DNA of 5,229 nt, taken from positions 1-5,229 of the forward strand of contig CAJBVG010000324.1 of assembly GCA_903958995.1 (NCBI GenBank), given 5' to 3'. Below the pieces are notes generated by a model, which was given only the letters and a program-made list of their open reading frames with translations, did not search any database and was not told where the DNA came from. The position numbers and the translations under genes are program-made. Below are positions 1-5,229 of the stretch, piece by piece. Position 1 is the stretch's first letter. Every line of letters starts with the position of its first letter. Source of the DNA: an uncultured bacterium. Lineage in GTDB: Bacteria; Bacteroidota; Bacteroidia; Sphingobacteriales; Sphingobacteriaceae.

Positions 1-30
1 AACGATATTTCTTTCATATTATATTTTTAA
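1..30. other. AT-rich stretch with no recognised feature
   Basis: This is a T-rich edge sequence upstream of the first repeat array. I see no coding region, hairpin or promoter box that can be supported. It may be intergenic sequence leading to a neighbour outside the window. Confidence 0.4.
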
Positions 31-115
31 AATGTGCTAATTTCTAATGTGCTAATGTGCCAATAATCAATGTGTCAATGTGCAAATTTGCTAATGTGCC
101 AATATTTAATGTGTC
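31..115 (+). repeat. Array of eleven 7-8 bp units, consensus AATGTGCY (array A)
   Basis: The 85 bases divide without remainder into eleven units that all begin with AAT. Eight units are 8 nt long and close to AATGTGCT or AATGTGCC (31-38, 46-53, 54-61, 69-76, 77-84, 85-92, 93-100, 108-115). Three are 7 nt and more divergent: AATTTCT (39-45), AATAATC (62-68) and AATATTT (101-107). The 8-nt period is not a multiple of three, so this is not coding. Shifted by one base the unit reads TAATGTGC, close to the TAATATGT unit of the array after mlaD on the same strand. It is the reverse orientation of the array at 150-189, so the two flank the hairpin at 115-147 as degenerate inverted arms. Confidence 0.85.
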
Positions 116-147
116 TTCGGCCCTTCGGCTCCGCTCAGGGACCGTCA
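115..147. repeat. GC-rich imperfect hairpin between two inverted arrays
   Basis: CGGCCCT at 118-124 pairs with AGGG (137-140) and CCG (142-144), with one bulged A at 141. A small CGG/CCG pair lies inside the loop. The core CCCTTCGGCTCCGCTCAGGG resembles, from memory, a GC-rich palindromic intergenic motif (CTTCGRCTNCGCTCAG type) that recurs in Bacteroidota genomes. Its GC content stands out sharply from the AT-rich arrays on either side. It lies about 40 nt beyond the lptD stop in lptD orientation and could shape that mRNA's 3' end, but no T-tract follows on either strand, so it is not a standard intrinsic terminator. Confidence 0.7.
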
Positions 148-149
148 AA

Positions 150-189
150 TTAACATATTAACATATTATCCTATTAACATATTAATTAG
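150..189 (-). repeat. 8-bp-unit array TTAACATA overlapping the lptD stop codon (array B)
   Basis: There are five consecutive 8-nt units: TTAACATA at 150-157, 158-165 and 174-181, the variant TTATCCTA at 166-173, and a decayed TTAATTAG at 182-189. On the minus strand, the coding strand of lptD, the unit reads TAATATGT. The last unit contains the lptD stop codon (complement 186-188). The 37 bases 149-185 are identical to 5189-5225 at the other end of the window, in the same orientation, and match the array after mlaD in inverted orientation. Confidence 0.88.
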
Positions 190-2792
190 TTACGTTCATA
201 AAACTCTCTCCTCCTACTTAATTTTAAGTCTTGAAGAATAGAAGCTCTAACTTTTAAATCCACACTATAACGTTGATATGTACCAAACGGTATCCAGTTG
301 ATGGCTAAATCCCAACAATGTAAATCGCGATAAATATTTAAGGCCGTAGGTGTAATTTTACTATTGGTAAAATCATAACCACTGGTAAATCCAATTTTCC
401 ATTTTTGTGTGATGCTTACATCACCATTAAAGTTAACTGATTGTTGAGTGGTTGATGTTTTTAATGGTCGAGAATATGACAACACATAATTGATGGCTAT
501 GTTCCATGGAATAGTCCAATCTACATAGTATTGAGGATAACGATTTAGCATTTCTAATTCTGCATAATCGTATTTGTTTTTTGGAGCAGTTTTTACAGCC
601 GATGCGTTTTTATCTTTAAAAGCATCCGGATTTAAACTTGTACCAATAGAAACACTAGCTTGTTTTAATCGCGCGATGCGATTATTGGTTTTATATTCGA
701 ATTGATTGACTTTATGAAATGTTCCAAATGTATCTGCTTGTAGAGCATACAAATCGAACACCGCACTAATATCAATATTTACTTTCTCAAACAACACCGT
801 ACGAGCAGAGGCAAAAATATCGGATAATTTTAAGGAATCGGCAGCCATGTTATAACTCCCAGAGAAACGGAAACTATCGAACAATCTAATCTTTTTAATA
901 ACTGACCCGGTATCGGTTTCCTTCTTCACTTTCATTTCTAAATTGTTATCTAAGGTATAAGATAACATACTCGATTTACCACCACCTGGAGATCCGAATA
1001 GTCCATTGTTGTTTTCGAAAATAGAATATAAAGATGTTTTACCTGTAGTATCCGATTGAACAGTTTTATAATAACCAAAACTGCTCTCCGAAAAATCTGG
1101 ACGATAAGAGTAACTAATCGAGGGAGTCATTACGTGACGTACAGCAACAATGCCCGCTTTATTAACTGGATACATCCCGTAAATACGAGTCGACATGCTA
1201 ATACCACCATTGTATTCTCCAGAACGCGAGAAGCCTTGTACTGTATCAGTTAATAAACTCTCACCATTCCAATTTTTTTCTACCGAATTAAAGTACCAAC
1301 GTTCGGTATAGTTTACGAAAGGACTTAATGTTAAATATTTAAAGGCGTTGAAAGATGTAGAGATTGGAATACTGTGACGAATTCCATTTTGGAAATCTTT
1401 TAGTGTTTCTTTTTTGAACAACAAACTATCATAAGTGCTAATTCTATTTAAGGCATCTGCAGAATAACTTACACCAATACGATGATACCATTTTTGATCG
1501 CCTACTCTATTTTTAGGTTCGAATGGGAATATCCTCGACATGTTGAAACTAACGTTCGGCAAACCTAATGAAACTGTTCCATTGGTTAAGTTTTGAGCAT
1601 GTGTCATCGATCCACTTAAAGAGAATGGTGAGCCATCCCACATTTTCGAAAAACTAATAGAAGAGTTTAAGTTATTCTGTGTAATACTCTGAATATTGGT
1701 AGTAATGTTATTACGGTAATTGTTACGAGTAGCAATGTTTACTGAGGCACTGAAACGTGTGCCTGGTATAGCTTTCGGATCTTGATTATGGTTCCAACGA
1801 ATAGAAAAATCTTTATTACGAATGAAAGATGCTGTATTAGGTTCTCCAAATCTTCTGTCGGTAAATGAAGTATTGAAACTACCGTTGTATTTGTATTTAA
1901 CATTATATCGCGAAGCGGCATTAAAACCATAACTCCCTTTCGAATAAATATCACCACGAAGCGCTAAATCGAAAAACTCATTAATACCAAAATAGTAACC
2001 TCCGTTACGCAAGAAAAATCCTAACTCACGGTCTTCACCTATTTCAGGCATTAATATTCCCGATGATCTTCCGCTCTTACGAGGAAAAAATCCGAATGGA
2101 ATGGCTAATGGCAATGGAACATCTTCTACGACTAAATATGCAGGTCCTGAAACTGTTTTATCAGTTATGTTCTTTGCTTTTGTTAGGTTAATGTAAAAAT
2201 GTGGATGAGGTAAATTACAGGTGGTAAACTTTCCATTTCGAATAAATACTTCATCGTATTCATTCTTTTTTACATCATCTGCTAATAGATATCCTTGACC
2301 TTCATTGGTTGTTACTTCTTTGATTTTACCTTTTCGGGTTTCAAAGTTGTACATCATCTCTTCAGAATTGTACACTTGACCATTATCAGAAAAAACTGGT
2401 TTCCCTACTACTTTACCTGTACTATCCTTTACTCCTTGAGCATATACTAATTTTTTACGTTGATCAATAATGATGTAATCTGCTTTTAGGTTAATATCTC
2501 CATAAAACACTTCGGCACCATTGTATAAATAAACCATTGAATTTACTATGTCATAAACGATGGAGTCTTTTGCATTATATTTAATGGGCTCGTCAATGGC
2601 ATTTTTACTTTGGGCACTAATAGAAATGGAATCTAATTTTTTAGTTAAGCCGGATAATGTATCGGTAGTAGGATTCGTTATGAGGGTATCTATAGAAATT
2701 GTAGTCCATTTTCGGTTAATAGCCTTCAAATCGCTATTAAAAACGAAAATAATTACAAACAAAAGTGAAAAAAGGAATATTAATCGTTTCAA
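186..2792 (-). CDS. lptD: LPS-assembly outer-membrane protein LptD
   Basis: LptD is the beta-barrel, with a periplasmic OstA-like domain, that inserts lipopolysaccharide into the outer leaflet after delivery by the Lpt bridge. From the TTG at 2792 the product is 868 aa. A Lys-Arg start and a long hydrophobic run (about residues 4-20) look like a signal peptide. An LptA/OstA-like beta domain follows at about 75-190, including YNGAEVFYGDINLKADY. The LptD core at about 225-290 contains the block PFGFFPRKSGRSSG, comparable to the P-x-x-D-x-R-x-S-G-F-L region of proteobacterial LptD. The rest is barrel-like, rich in aromatic residues and alternating strands. There are exactly two cysteines, C192 and C826, at sites matching the disulfide cysteines of E. 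coli LptD. The frame stays open to a TTG at 2867, but that start would overlap the divergent amidase and put 25 residues ahead of the signal peptide, so 2792 is preferred. No ATG is available. Family confident, start uncertain. Confidence 0.93.
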   Translation of the reverse strand: MKRLIFLFSLLFVIIFVFNSDLKAINRKWTTISIDTLITNPTTDTLSGLTKKLDSISISAQSKNAIDEPIKYNAKDSIVYDIVNSMVYLYNGAEVFYGDINLKADYIIIDQRKKLVYAQGVKDSTGKVVGKPVFSDNGQVYNSEEMMYNFETRKGKIKEVTTNEGQGYLLADDVKKNEYDEVFIRNGKFTTCNLPHPHFYINLTKAKNITDKTVSGPAYLVVEDVPLPLAIPFGFFPRKSGRSSGILMPEIGEDRELGFFLRNGGYYFGINEFFDLALRGDIYSKGSYGFNAASRYNVKYKYNGSFNTSFTDRRFGEPNTASFIRNKDFSIRWNHNQDPKAIPGTRFSASVNIATRNNYRNNITTNIQSITQNNLNSSISFSKMWDGSPFSLSGSMTHAQNLTNGTVSLGLPNVSFNMSRIFPFEPKNRVGDQKWYHRIGVSYSADALNRISTYDSLLFKKETLKDFQNGIRHSIPISTSFNAFKYLTLSPFVNYTERWYFNSVEKNWNGESLLTDTVQGFSRSGEYNGGISMSTRIYGMYPVNKAGIVAVRHVMTPSISYSYRPDFSESSFGYYKTVQSDTTGKTSLYSIFENNNGLFGSPGGGKSSMLSYTLDNNLEMKVKKETDTGSVIKKIRLFDSFRFSGSYNMAADSLKLSDIFASARTVLFEKVNIDISAVFDLYALQADTFGTFHKVNQFEYKTNNRIARLKQASVSIGTSLNPDAFKDKNASAVKTAPKNKYDYAELEMLNRYPQYYVDWTIPWNIAINYVLSYSRPLKTSTTQQSVNFNGDVSITQKWKIGFTSGYDFTNSKITPTALNIYRDLHCWDLAINWIPFGTYQRYSVDLKVRASILQDLKLSRRREFYERN

Positions 2793-2807
2793 TTCGGTTA
2801 TGAATAC

Positions 2808-2815
2808 TATTTTTG
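2808..2815 (+). promoter_or_regulatory. Candidate Bacteroidota -7 box for the amidase gene
   Basis: TATTTTTG is an exact match to the Bacteroidota -7 consensus TAnnTTTG. A TTC at 2788-2790, one mismatch from the -33 TTG, lies 17 nt upstream, within the known 17-23 nt spacing. It would give a leader of roughly 30 nt before the GTG at 2853. No Shine-Dalgarno sequence is seen, as usual for the phylum. The box lies between the two divergent gene starts. Confidence 0.5.
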
Positions 2816-2829
2816 CAAGCGAATTAACG

Positions 2830-2837
2830 AAAAAATA
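2830..2837 (-). promoter_or_regulatory. Weak candidate -7 box for lptD
   Basis: Read on the minus strand this is TATTTTTT, one mismatch (final base) from TAnnTTTG. It sits about 38 nt upstream of the TTG at 2792, where an lptD promoter would be expected. No good -33 TTG is found at the right distance. If real, it would make the 2867 start impossible, because transcription would begin downstream of it. Confidence 0.22.
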
Positions 2838-2852
2838 AGGAATATTAGTACC

Positions 2853-3638
2853 GTGAAGAAAATACAATTATCCATTCTACTCATTATCATTGTGTTGTTT
2901 AACAAAACAAGTTCAGCTTTTGTTGGGGCACCTTATAGAATTAAAACTGTTGTTATCGATGCTGGTCATGGTGGACACGATGTGGGTTGCATTGGTGGTC
3001 ATTCGCATGAAAAGGATGTTACACTTGCTTTAGCCTTAAAATTAGGCAAGCAATTAGAAGACAATTACCCTGACATTAGAGTTATATATACTCGCAAAAC
3101 AGATGAATTTATTGATTTGATTGAACGTGCTAATATCGCAAACCGAGCAAAAGCAGATCTATTCATCTCTTTACACTGTAATGCCAACTCAAATAAAGCT
3201 GCCTATGGCTCTGAAACCTACGCAATGGGATTACACGTGTCGGAAGCAAATTTAAACGTAGCAAAGCGAGAAAACTCGGTAATCTTATTAGAAGATAACT
3301 ATGAGAAGAATTACGATGGATTCGACCCTAAATCAACAGAGGCTTATATAATTTTCTCCTTATACCAAAATGTAAACATCGATAAGAGTTTGTATTTAGC
3401 TCAAAAAGTGCAAGAACAGTTTACAACGAAACTAAAACGTTACAATAGAGGTGTTAAACAAGCTGGATTCATCGTTTTGTACAAAACCAATATGCCTTCT
3501 ATCCTTATAGAGAGTGGGTTCTTGACGAATAAAGATGATGAGGAATTTTTAACCTCTGAAGATGGTCAGAATAACATCTCCAATTCCATATATTTAGCTT
3601 TTAAAACCTATAAAGAAGACCTCGAGAAGGAAAAATAG
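2853..3638 (+). CDS. Secreted N-acetylmuramoyl-L-alanine amidase (Amidase_3, zinc)
   Basis: The enzyme cleaves the amide bond between N-acetylmuramic acid and the L-alanine of the stem peptide, acting on peptidoglycan in the periplasm, typically in daughter-cell separation and wall turnover. The 261-aa product starts at GTG with a signal peptide (MKK, hydrophobic residues 5-16, likely cleavage after SSA at 20-22). The Amidase_3 fold begins at VVIDAGHGG. Zinc ligands and catalytic residues are all visible: H39 in DAGHGG, E53 in HEKD, H108 in SLHCNA, and the catalytic Glu E220 in ILIESGFL. Between H108 and E220 lies a segment of about 110 residues (KRENSVILLEDNYEKNYDGF) in the place where AmiA/B/C-type enzymes carry their regulatory helix. 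No LysM, AMIN or SPOR domain is attached. The mlaD-type gene follows closely on the same strand. Family certain; its specific division role is inferred. Confidence 0.95.
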   Translation: MKKIQLSILLIIIVLFNKTSSAFVGAPYRIKTVVIDAGHGGHDVGCIGGHSHEKDVTLALALKLGKQLEDNYPDIRVIYTRKTDEFIDLIERANIANRAKADLFISLHCNANSNKAAYGSETYAMGLHVSEANLNVAKRENSVILLEDNYEKNYDGFDPKSTEAYIIFSLYQNVNIDKSLYLAQKVQEQFTTKLKRYNRGVKQAGFIVLYKTNMPSILIESGFLTNKDDEEFLTSEDGQNNISNSIYLAFKTYKEDLEKEK

Positions 3639-3639
3639 T

Positions 3640-3647
3640 TACCTTTG
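3640..3647 (+). promoter_or_regulatory. Candidate -7 box for mlaD, immediately after the amidase stop
   Basis: TACCTTTG matches TAnnTTTG exactly, starts two bases after the amidase TAG, and lies 18 nt upstream of the GTG at 3666. No TTG is found at the -33 distance. The TTG that would extend the mlaD frame (3645-3647) is part of this box, which argues against it as the start. One match to a six-base consensus in AT-rich DNA is modest evidence; mlaD may also be read through from the amidase. Confidence 0.4.
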
Positions 3648-3665
3648 TCTAAAATTTTCTATACT

Positions 3666-4667
3666 GTGAAAATAAATAACGAAACTAAAGTTGGGATTAT
3701 AACCGTATTTGCGGTAACGATATTAATATTAGGGTACAATTATCTTAAAGGGAAAGATATCTTTACAGATACCGTAGATATATATGCTGAATACTCTCAA
3801 ATCAACGGCATCAAAGAATCTAATCCAATTTTATACAACGGCTTTGTAGTCGGTAAAATCACTAAACTCTCTTTATCAAGCAGAGGAACCATTATTGCTC
3901 GTTTAACTATTAAACCAGAATTACAAATTCCAGATAATACCATTGCGAAAATTGTTAGTCAGGATTTACTTGGAGCGAAAGCCATAGAGCTATTTTTAGG
4001 CGATTCTAGGACATTTATAGAAGAGGGTGACACCATTAGGACTGATATGGAGATGAGTCTTGCAGAGTCGGTGAATTCACAAGTATTACCTATCAAGCAA
4101 AAAGCAGAACAATTATTAGGAACGGTAGATTCTATTTTAGTTTCAGTTCAATACATTTTGAATCCAAATTTCAGAATGAATATTGACGAGAGTTTTGCGA
4201 GTATAAAACGTAGCATTGAAACTTTAGAAATTACATCTACAAGAGTAGATTCTATGGTGAAATTTCAAGCAGCACGTTTTAAAGTGATCACTAATAATAT
4301 TGAAAGCATCAGTACAAACCTTAGAAACAACAACGAAAAAATTACCAATATCCTTCAAAACATAGATCAAATTAGCGATTCACTTACCAAAGTAAACTTC
4401 GTTGAAACCATTGATCGTGCGAATAAAGCATTATCGGATATCGCCATCATCACCGAAAAAATCAATACTGGTCAAGGTACTTTAGGTATGTTGGTGAATG
4501 ATGAAATGCTCTACAAAAATCTTAATCAATCTTCTAAAGACTTAGATAAACTCCTTGTTGATCTTCGCTTAAATCCTAAACGTTACGTAAGCCTATCGTT
4601 ATTCGGTGGCGGTGGTAAGAAGTATAAGGACCCTGATTCGACTTCTACTTCGACGAAGTCGAAGTAA
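3666..4667 (+). CDS. mlaD: MlaD/MCE-family lipid-transport protein
   Basis: MCE proteins are inner-membrane-anchored, form hexameric rings, and carry phospholipids or other lipids across the periplasm with an MlaE/MlaF ABC transporter (not in this window). From GTG 3666 the product is 333 aa. It has one N-terminal transmembrane helix (about 9-27, VGIITVFAVTILILGYNYL), an MCE domain (about 37-115, including NGIKESNPILYNGFVVGKI and DLLGAKAIEL), then a long helical, coiled-coil-like region (about 135-265). The C-terminal block GQGTLGMLVNDEMLYKNL (269-286) and NPKRYVSLSLFG (303-314) is, from memory, typical of Bacteroidota MCE proteins. The frame opens at TTG 3645 (340 aa), but MKINNETKVGI from 3666 fits the family's N terminus better and leaves room for the promoter. 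The last nine residues, STSTSTKSK, are low-complexity and come largely from the palindrome over the stop codon. Confidence 0.93.
   Translation: MKINNETKVGIITVFAVTILILGYNYLKGKDIFTDTVDIYAEYSQINGIKESNPILYNGFVVGKITKLSLSSRGTIIARLTIKPELQIPDNTIAKIVSQDLLGAKAIELFLGDSRTFIEEGDTIRTDMEMSLAESVNSQVLPIKQKAEQLLGTVDSILVSVQYILNPNFRMNIDESFASIKRSIETLEITSTRVDSMVKFQAARFKVITNNIESISTNLRNNNEKITNILQNIDQISDSLTKVNFVETIDRANKALSDIAIITEKINTGQGTLGMLVNDEMLYKNLNQSSKDLDKLLVDLRLNPKRYVSLSLFGGGGKKYKDPDSTSTSTKSK
4646..4666. repeat. Perfect 9-bp palindrome over the mlaD stop codon
   Basis: TACTTCGAC (4646-4654) and GTCGAAGTA (4658-4666) are perfect inverted copies with a 3-nt loop, GAA. An extra direct copy of TTCGAC lies just upstream at 4637-4642. 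The right arm ends within the TAA stop (4665-4667), so the palindrome encodes the final residues of MlaD. An 8-bp-unit array begins at 4668, paralleling the GC-rich hairpin next to the array at the lptD end. It may stabilise the mRNA 3' end; no T-tract follows. Confidence 0.8.
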
Positions 4668-4720
4668 TATGTTAATATGTTAATGGGATAATATGTTAAT
4701 TTAATATGTTAATGTGTTAA
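4668..4720 (+). repeat. 8-bp-unit array TATGTTAA after mlaD (array C)
   Basis: The array starts at the base after the mlaD stop. Units are TATGTTAA (4668-4675, 4676-4683), TGGGATAA (4684-4691), TATGTTAA (4692-4699), a 5-nt TTTAA (4700-4704), TATGTTAA (4705-4712) and TGTGTTAA (4713-4720). It has the orientation opposite to the array after the four-helix-bundle gene, so the two form inverted arms around that gene. Relative to its upstream gene it matches the array after lptD almost base for base, including the GGATAA variant unit, and its last unit matches the TAATGTG form of the array at 31-115. Confidence 0.88.
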
Positions 4721-4722
4721 TG

Positions 4723-4751
4723 AAAAAAGTTGCATAAATGCAGTTTTTTTT
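4723..4751 (+). terminator. Weak terminator-like hairpin between mlaD and the four-helix-bundle gene
   Basis: A run of six A (4723-4728) precedes TGCAT (4731-4735) and its inverted copy ATGCA (4738-4742), followed by eight T (4744-4751). The A and T tracts can extend the stem across a small internal mismatch, and the layout is roughly symmetric, so it could act on both strands. The GC-poor stem makes it weak. It would end mlaD transcription just before the next gene and lies inside the array-bounded unit. Confidence 0.5.
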
Positions 4752-4777
4752 ATGCCTAATATTTTCTTAATTTGAGT

Positions 4778-5143
4778 ATGCGTGGGAGAAAAGAGACTGG
4801 GAATCCAATTCTAGATAAAACATTAGTACTATCAGTATTGATAGTAAAGTTTTGTGATCAATTAAATACTGATAATAAAAGAGAAATCGCTAAACAGCTG
4901 TTGCGATCAGGAACTTCTATTGGTGCTAATATTCGTGAAGCACAGAATCCAGAAAGCAATGCTGACTTTATTCATAAATTCAAAATAGCTTCAAAAGAAA
5001 TTAAAGAAACTGAATATTGGCTAGATATAATTGAAGAATGTTACGAGAAATATAACATTGAAGACATTTCTAAATTATTGAATGAAGTGGCAAAAATCAC
5101 AAATTCAATAATTACTACTATGAAATCCAAATTGAAAAATTAG
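4778..5143 (+). CDS. Four-helix-bundle protein (23S rRNA intervening-sequence / S23 type)
   Basis: The product is a small soluble protein of 121 aa from ATG 4778; a TTG at 4772 would add two residues. It belongs to the family named for proteins encoded in 23S rRNA intervening sequences and is related in fold to Avd, the accessory protein of diversity-generating retroelements. Visible are the family core QLLRSGTSIGANIREAQ (40-56) and the next helix NADFIHKFKIASKEIKETEY (61-80), then WLDIIEECYEKYNI and a final helix at about 97-118. There is no signal peptide or membrane segment. Length is normal and the frame is intact. The molecular role of free-standing members is not established; nucleic-acid binding is plausible (net basic N-terminal half). 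The gene lies between inverted 8-bp-unit arrays (4668-4720 and 5145-5229), and no rRNA or reverse transcriptase is present. No clear promoter box was found. Confidence 0.9.
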   Translation: MRGRKETGNPILDKTLVLSVLIVKFCDQLNTDNKREIAKQLLRSGTSIGANIREAQNPESNADFIHKFKIASKEIKETEYWLDIIEECYEKYNIEDISKLLNEVAKITNSIITTMKSKLKN

Positions 5144-5144
5144 A

Positions 5145-5229
5145 TTAACATATTATCCTATTATCCTATTAACATATTAACATATTGCATTAACATATTA
5201 ACATATTATCCTATTAACATATTAAATAC
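5145..5229 (-). repeat. 8-bp-unit array TTAACATA after the four-helix-bundle gene (array D), reaching the window edge
   Basis: The array starts one base after the stop codon. Units are TTAACATA (5145-5152), TTATCCTA (5153-5160, 5161-5168), TTAACATA (5169-5176, 5177-5184), a 5-nt TTGCA (5185-5189), TTAACATA (5190-5197, 5198-5205), TTATCCTA (5206-5213), TTAACATA (5214-5221), and TTAAATAC (5222-5229). Bases 5189-5225 are identical to 149-185. It is the inverted partner of the array at 4668-4720, and both arms contain one 5-nt short unit. It may continue beyond the window. Confidence 0.88.

Noticed and set aside
115..147. GC hairpin as an intrinsic terminator for lptD
   Set aside because: No T-tract follows the stem in either direction, so it is kept only as a palindromic repeat.
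31..189. CRISPR array
   Set aside because: Units are 7-8 bp with no spacers and no cas genes; CRISPR repeats are 20-40 bp separated by unique spacers.
1056..1253. 65-aa open frame on the plus strand inside lptD
   Set aside because: It is antisense to a well-supported LptD frame, with no family resemblance and no start context. It is a shadow frame.
1739..1957. 72-aa minus-strand frame inside lptD
   Set aside because: It is an alternative frame on the same strand as lptD, fully contained, with no recognisable motif.
2560..2838. 92-aa plus-strand frame across the lptD 5' end
   Set aside because: It is antisense to the LptD N-terminal region, has no family features, and covers the divergent control region.
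2865..2867. TTG at 2867 as the lptD start (893 aa)
   Set aside because: It would overlap the divergent amidase and place 25 residues before the signal peptide; the TTG at 2792 gives a normal Met-Lys-Arg signal peptide.
4772..4774. TTG at 4772 as the start of the four-helix-bundle gene
   Set aside because: An ATG two codons downstream is the simpler start and the two extra residues add nothing recognisable.
4778..5143. Avd of a diversity-generating retroelement
   Set aside because: No reverse transcriptase, template repeat or variable target is in the window; only the fold is shared.
4668..5229. Intervening sequence inside a 23S rRNA gene
   Set aside because: No rRNA sequence flanks the gene; the left neighbour is the mlaD coding sequence.

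Overview
The window looks like a low-GC Bacteroidota chromosome segment. The clues are three envelope proteins of recognisable Bacteroidota type, no Shine-Dalgarno-like sequence ahead of the starts, and sequences matching the TAnnTTTG -7 promoter box of that phylum. I cannot place it below phylum level.

Layout. Bases 1-30 hold nothing I can identify. Bases 31-189 are a composite repeat: an array of 7-8 bp units on one strand (31-115), a GC-rich hairpin (115-147), and an 8-bp-unit array in the opposite orientation (150-189) that runs over the lptD stop codon. lptD (LPS-assembly outer-membrane protein) occupies 186 to about 2792 on the minus strand. It is transcribed divergently, across roughly 60 bp, from a plus-strand pair: a secreted zinc N-acetylmuramoyl-L-alanine amidase (2853-3638) and an MlaD/MCE-type lipid-transport protein (best start 3666, end 4667). 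A palindrome covers the mlaD stop codon. It is followed by an 8-bp-unit array (4668-4720), a weak terminator-like hairpin, a small four-helix-bundle protein gene (4778-5143) and a further array in opposite orientation (5145-5229).

Biology. The three large genes form a coherent envelope module: LptD inserts LPS in the outer membrane, the amidase remodels peptidoglycan, and the MCE protein moves lipids between membranes. The two convincing candidate promoters are a TAnnTTTG box ahead of the amidase and another ahead of mlaD. All three large genes lack an ATG near their 5' end.

Most interesting part. The four-helix-bundle gene is bracketed by inverted arrays of the same 8-bp unit (TAATATGT on the left, its reverse complement on the right), starting 0-1 nt after the neighbouring stop codons. 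The same plan, without a gene, recurs after lptD: array, GC hairpin, inverted array. In gene-relative orientation the lptD and mlaD 3' ends carry nearly the same array. This suggests a family of gene-3'-end elements with iterated terminal inverted repeats, of which one copy carries the four-helix-bundle gene and the other is a gene-less, MITE-like form. The architecture is directly visible; mobility and function are inference.
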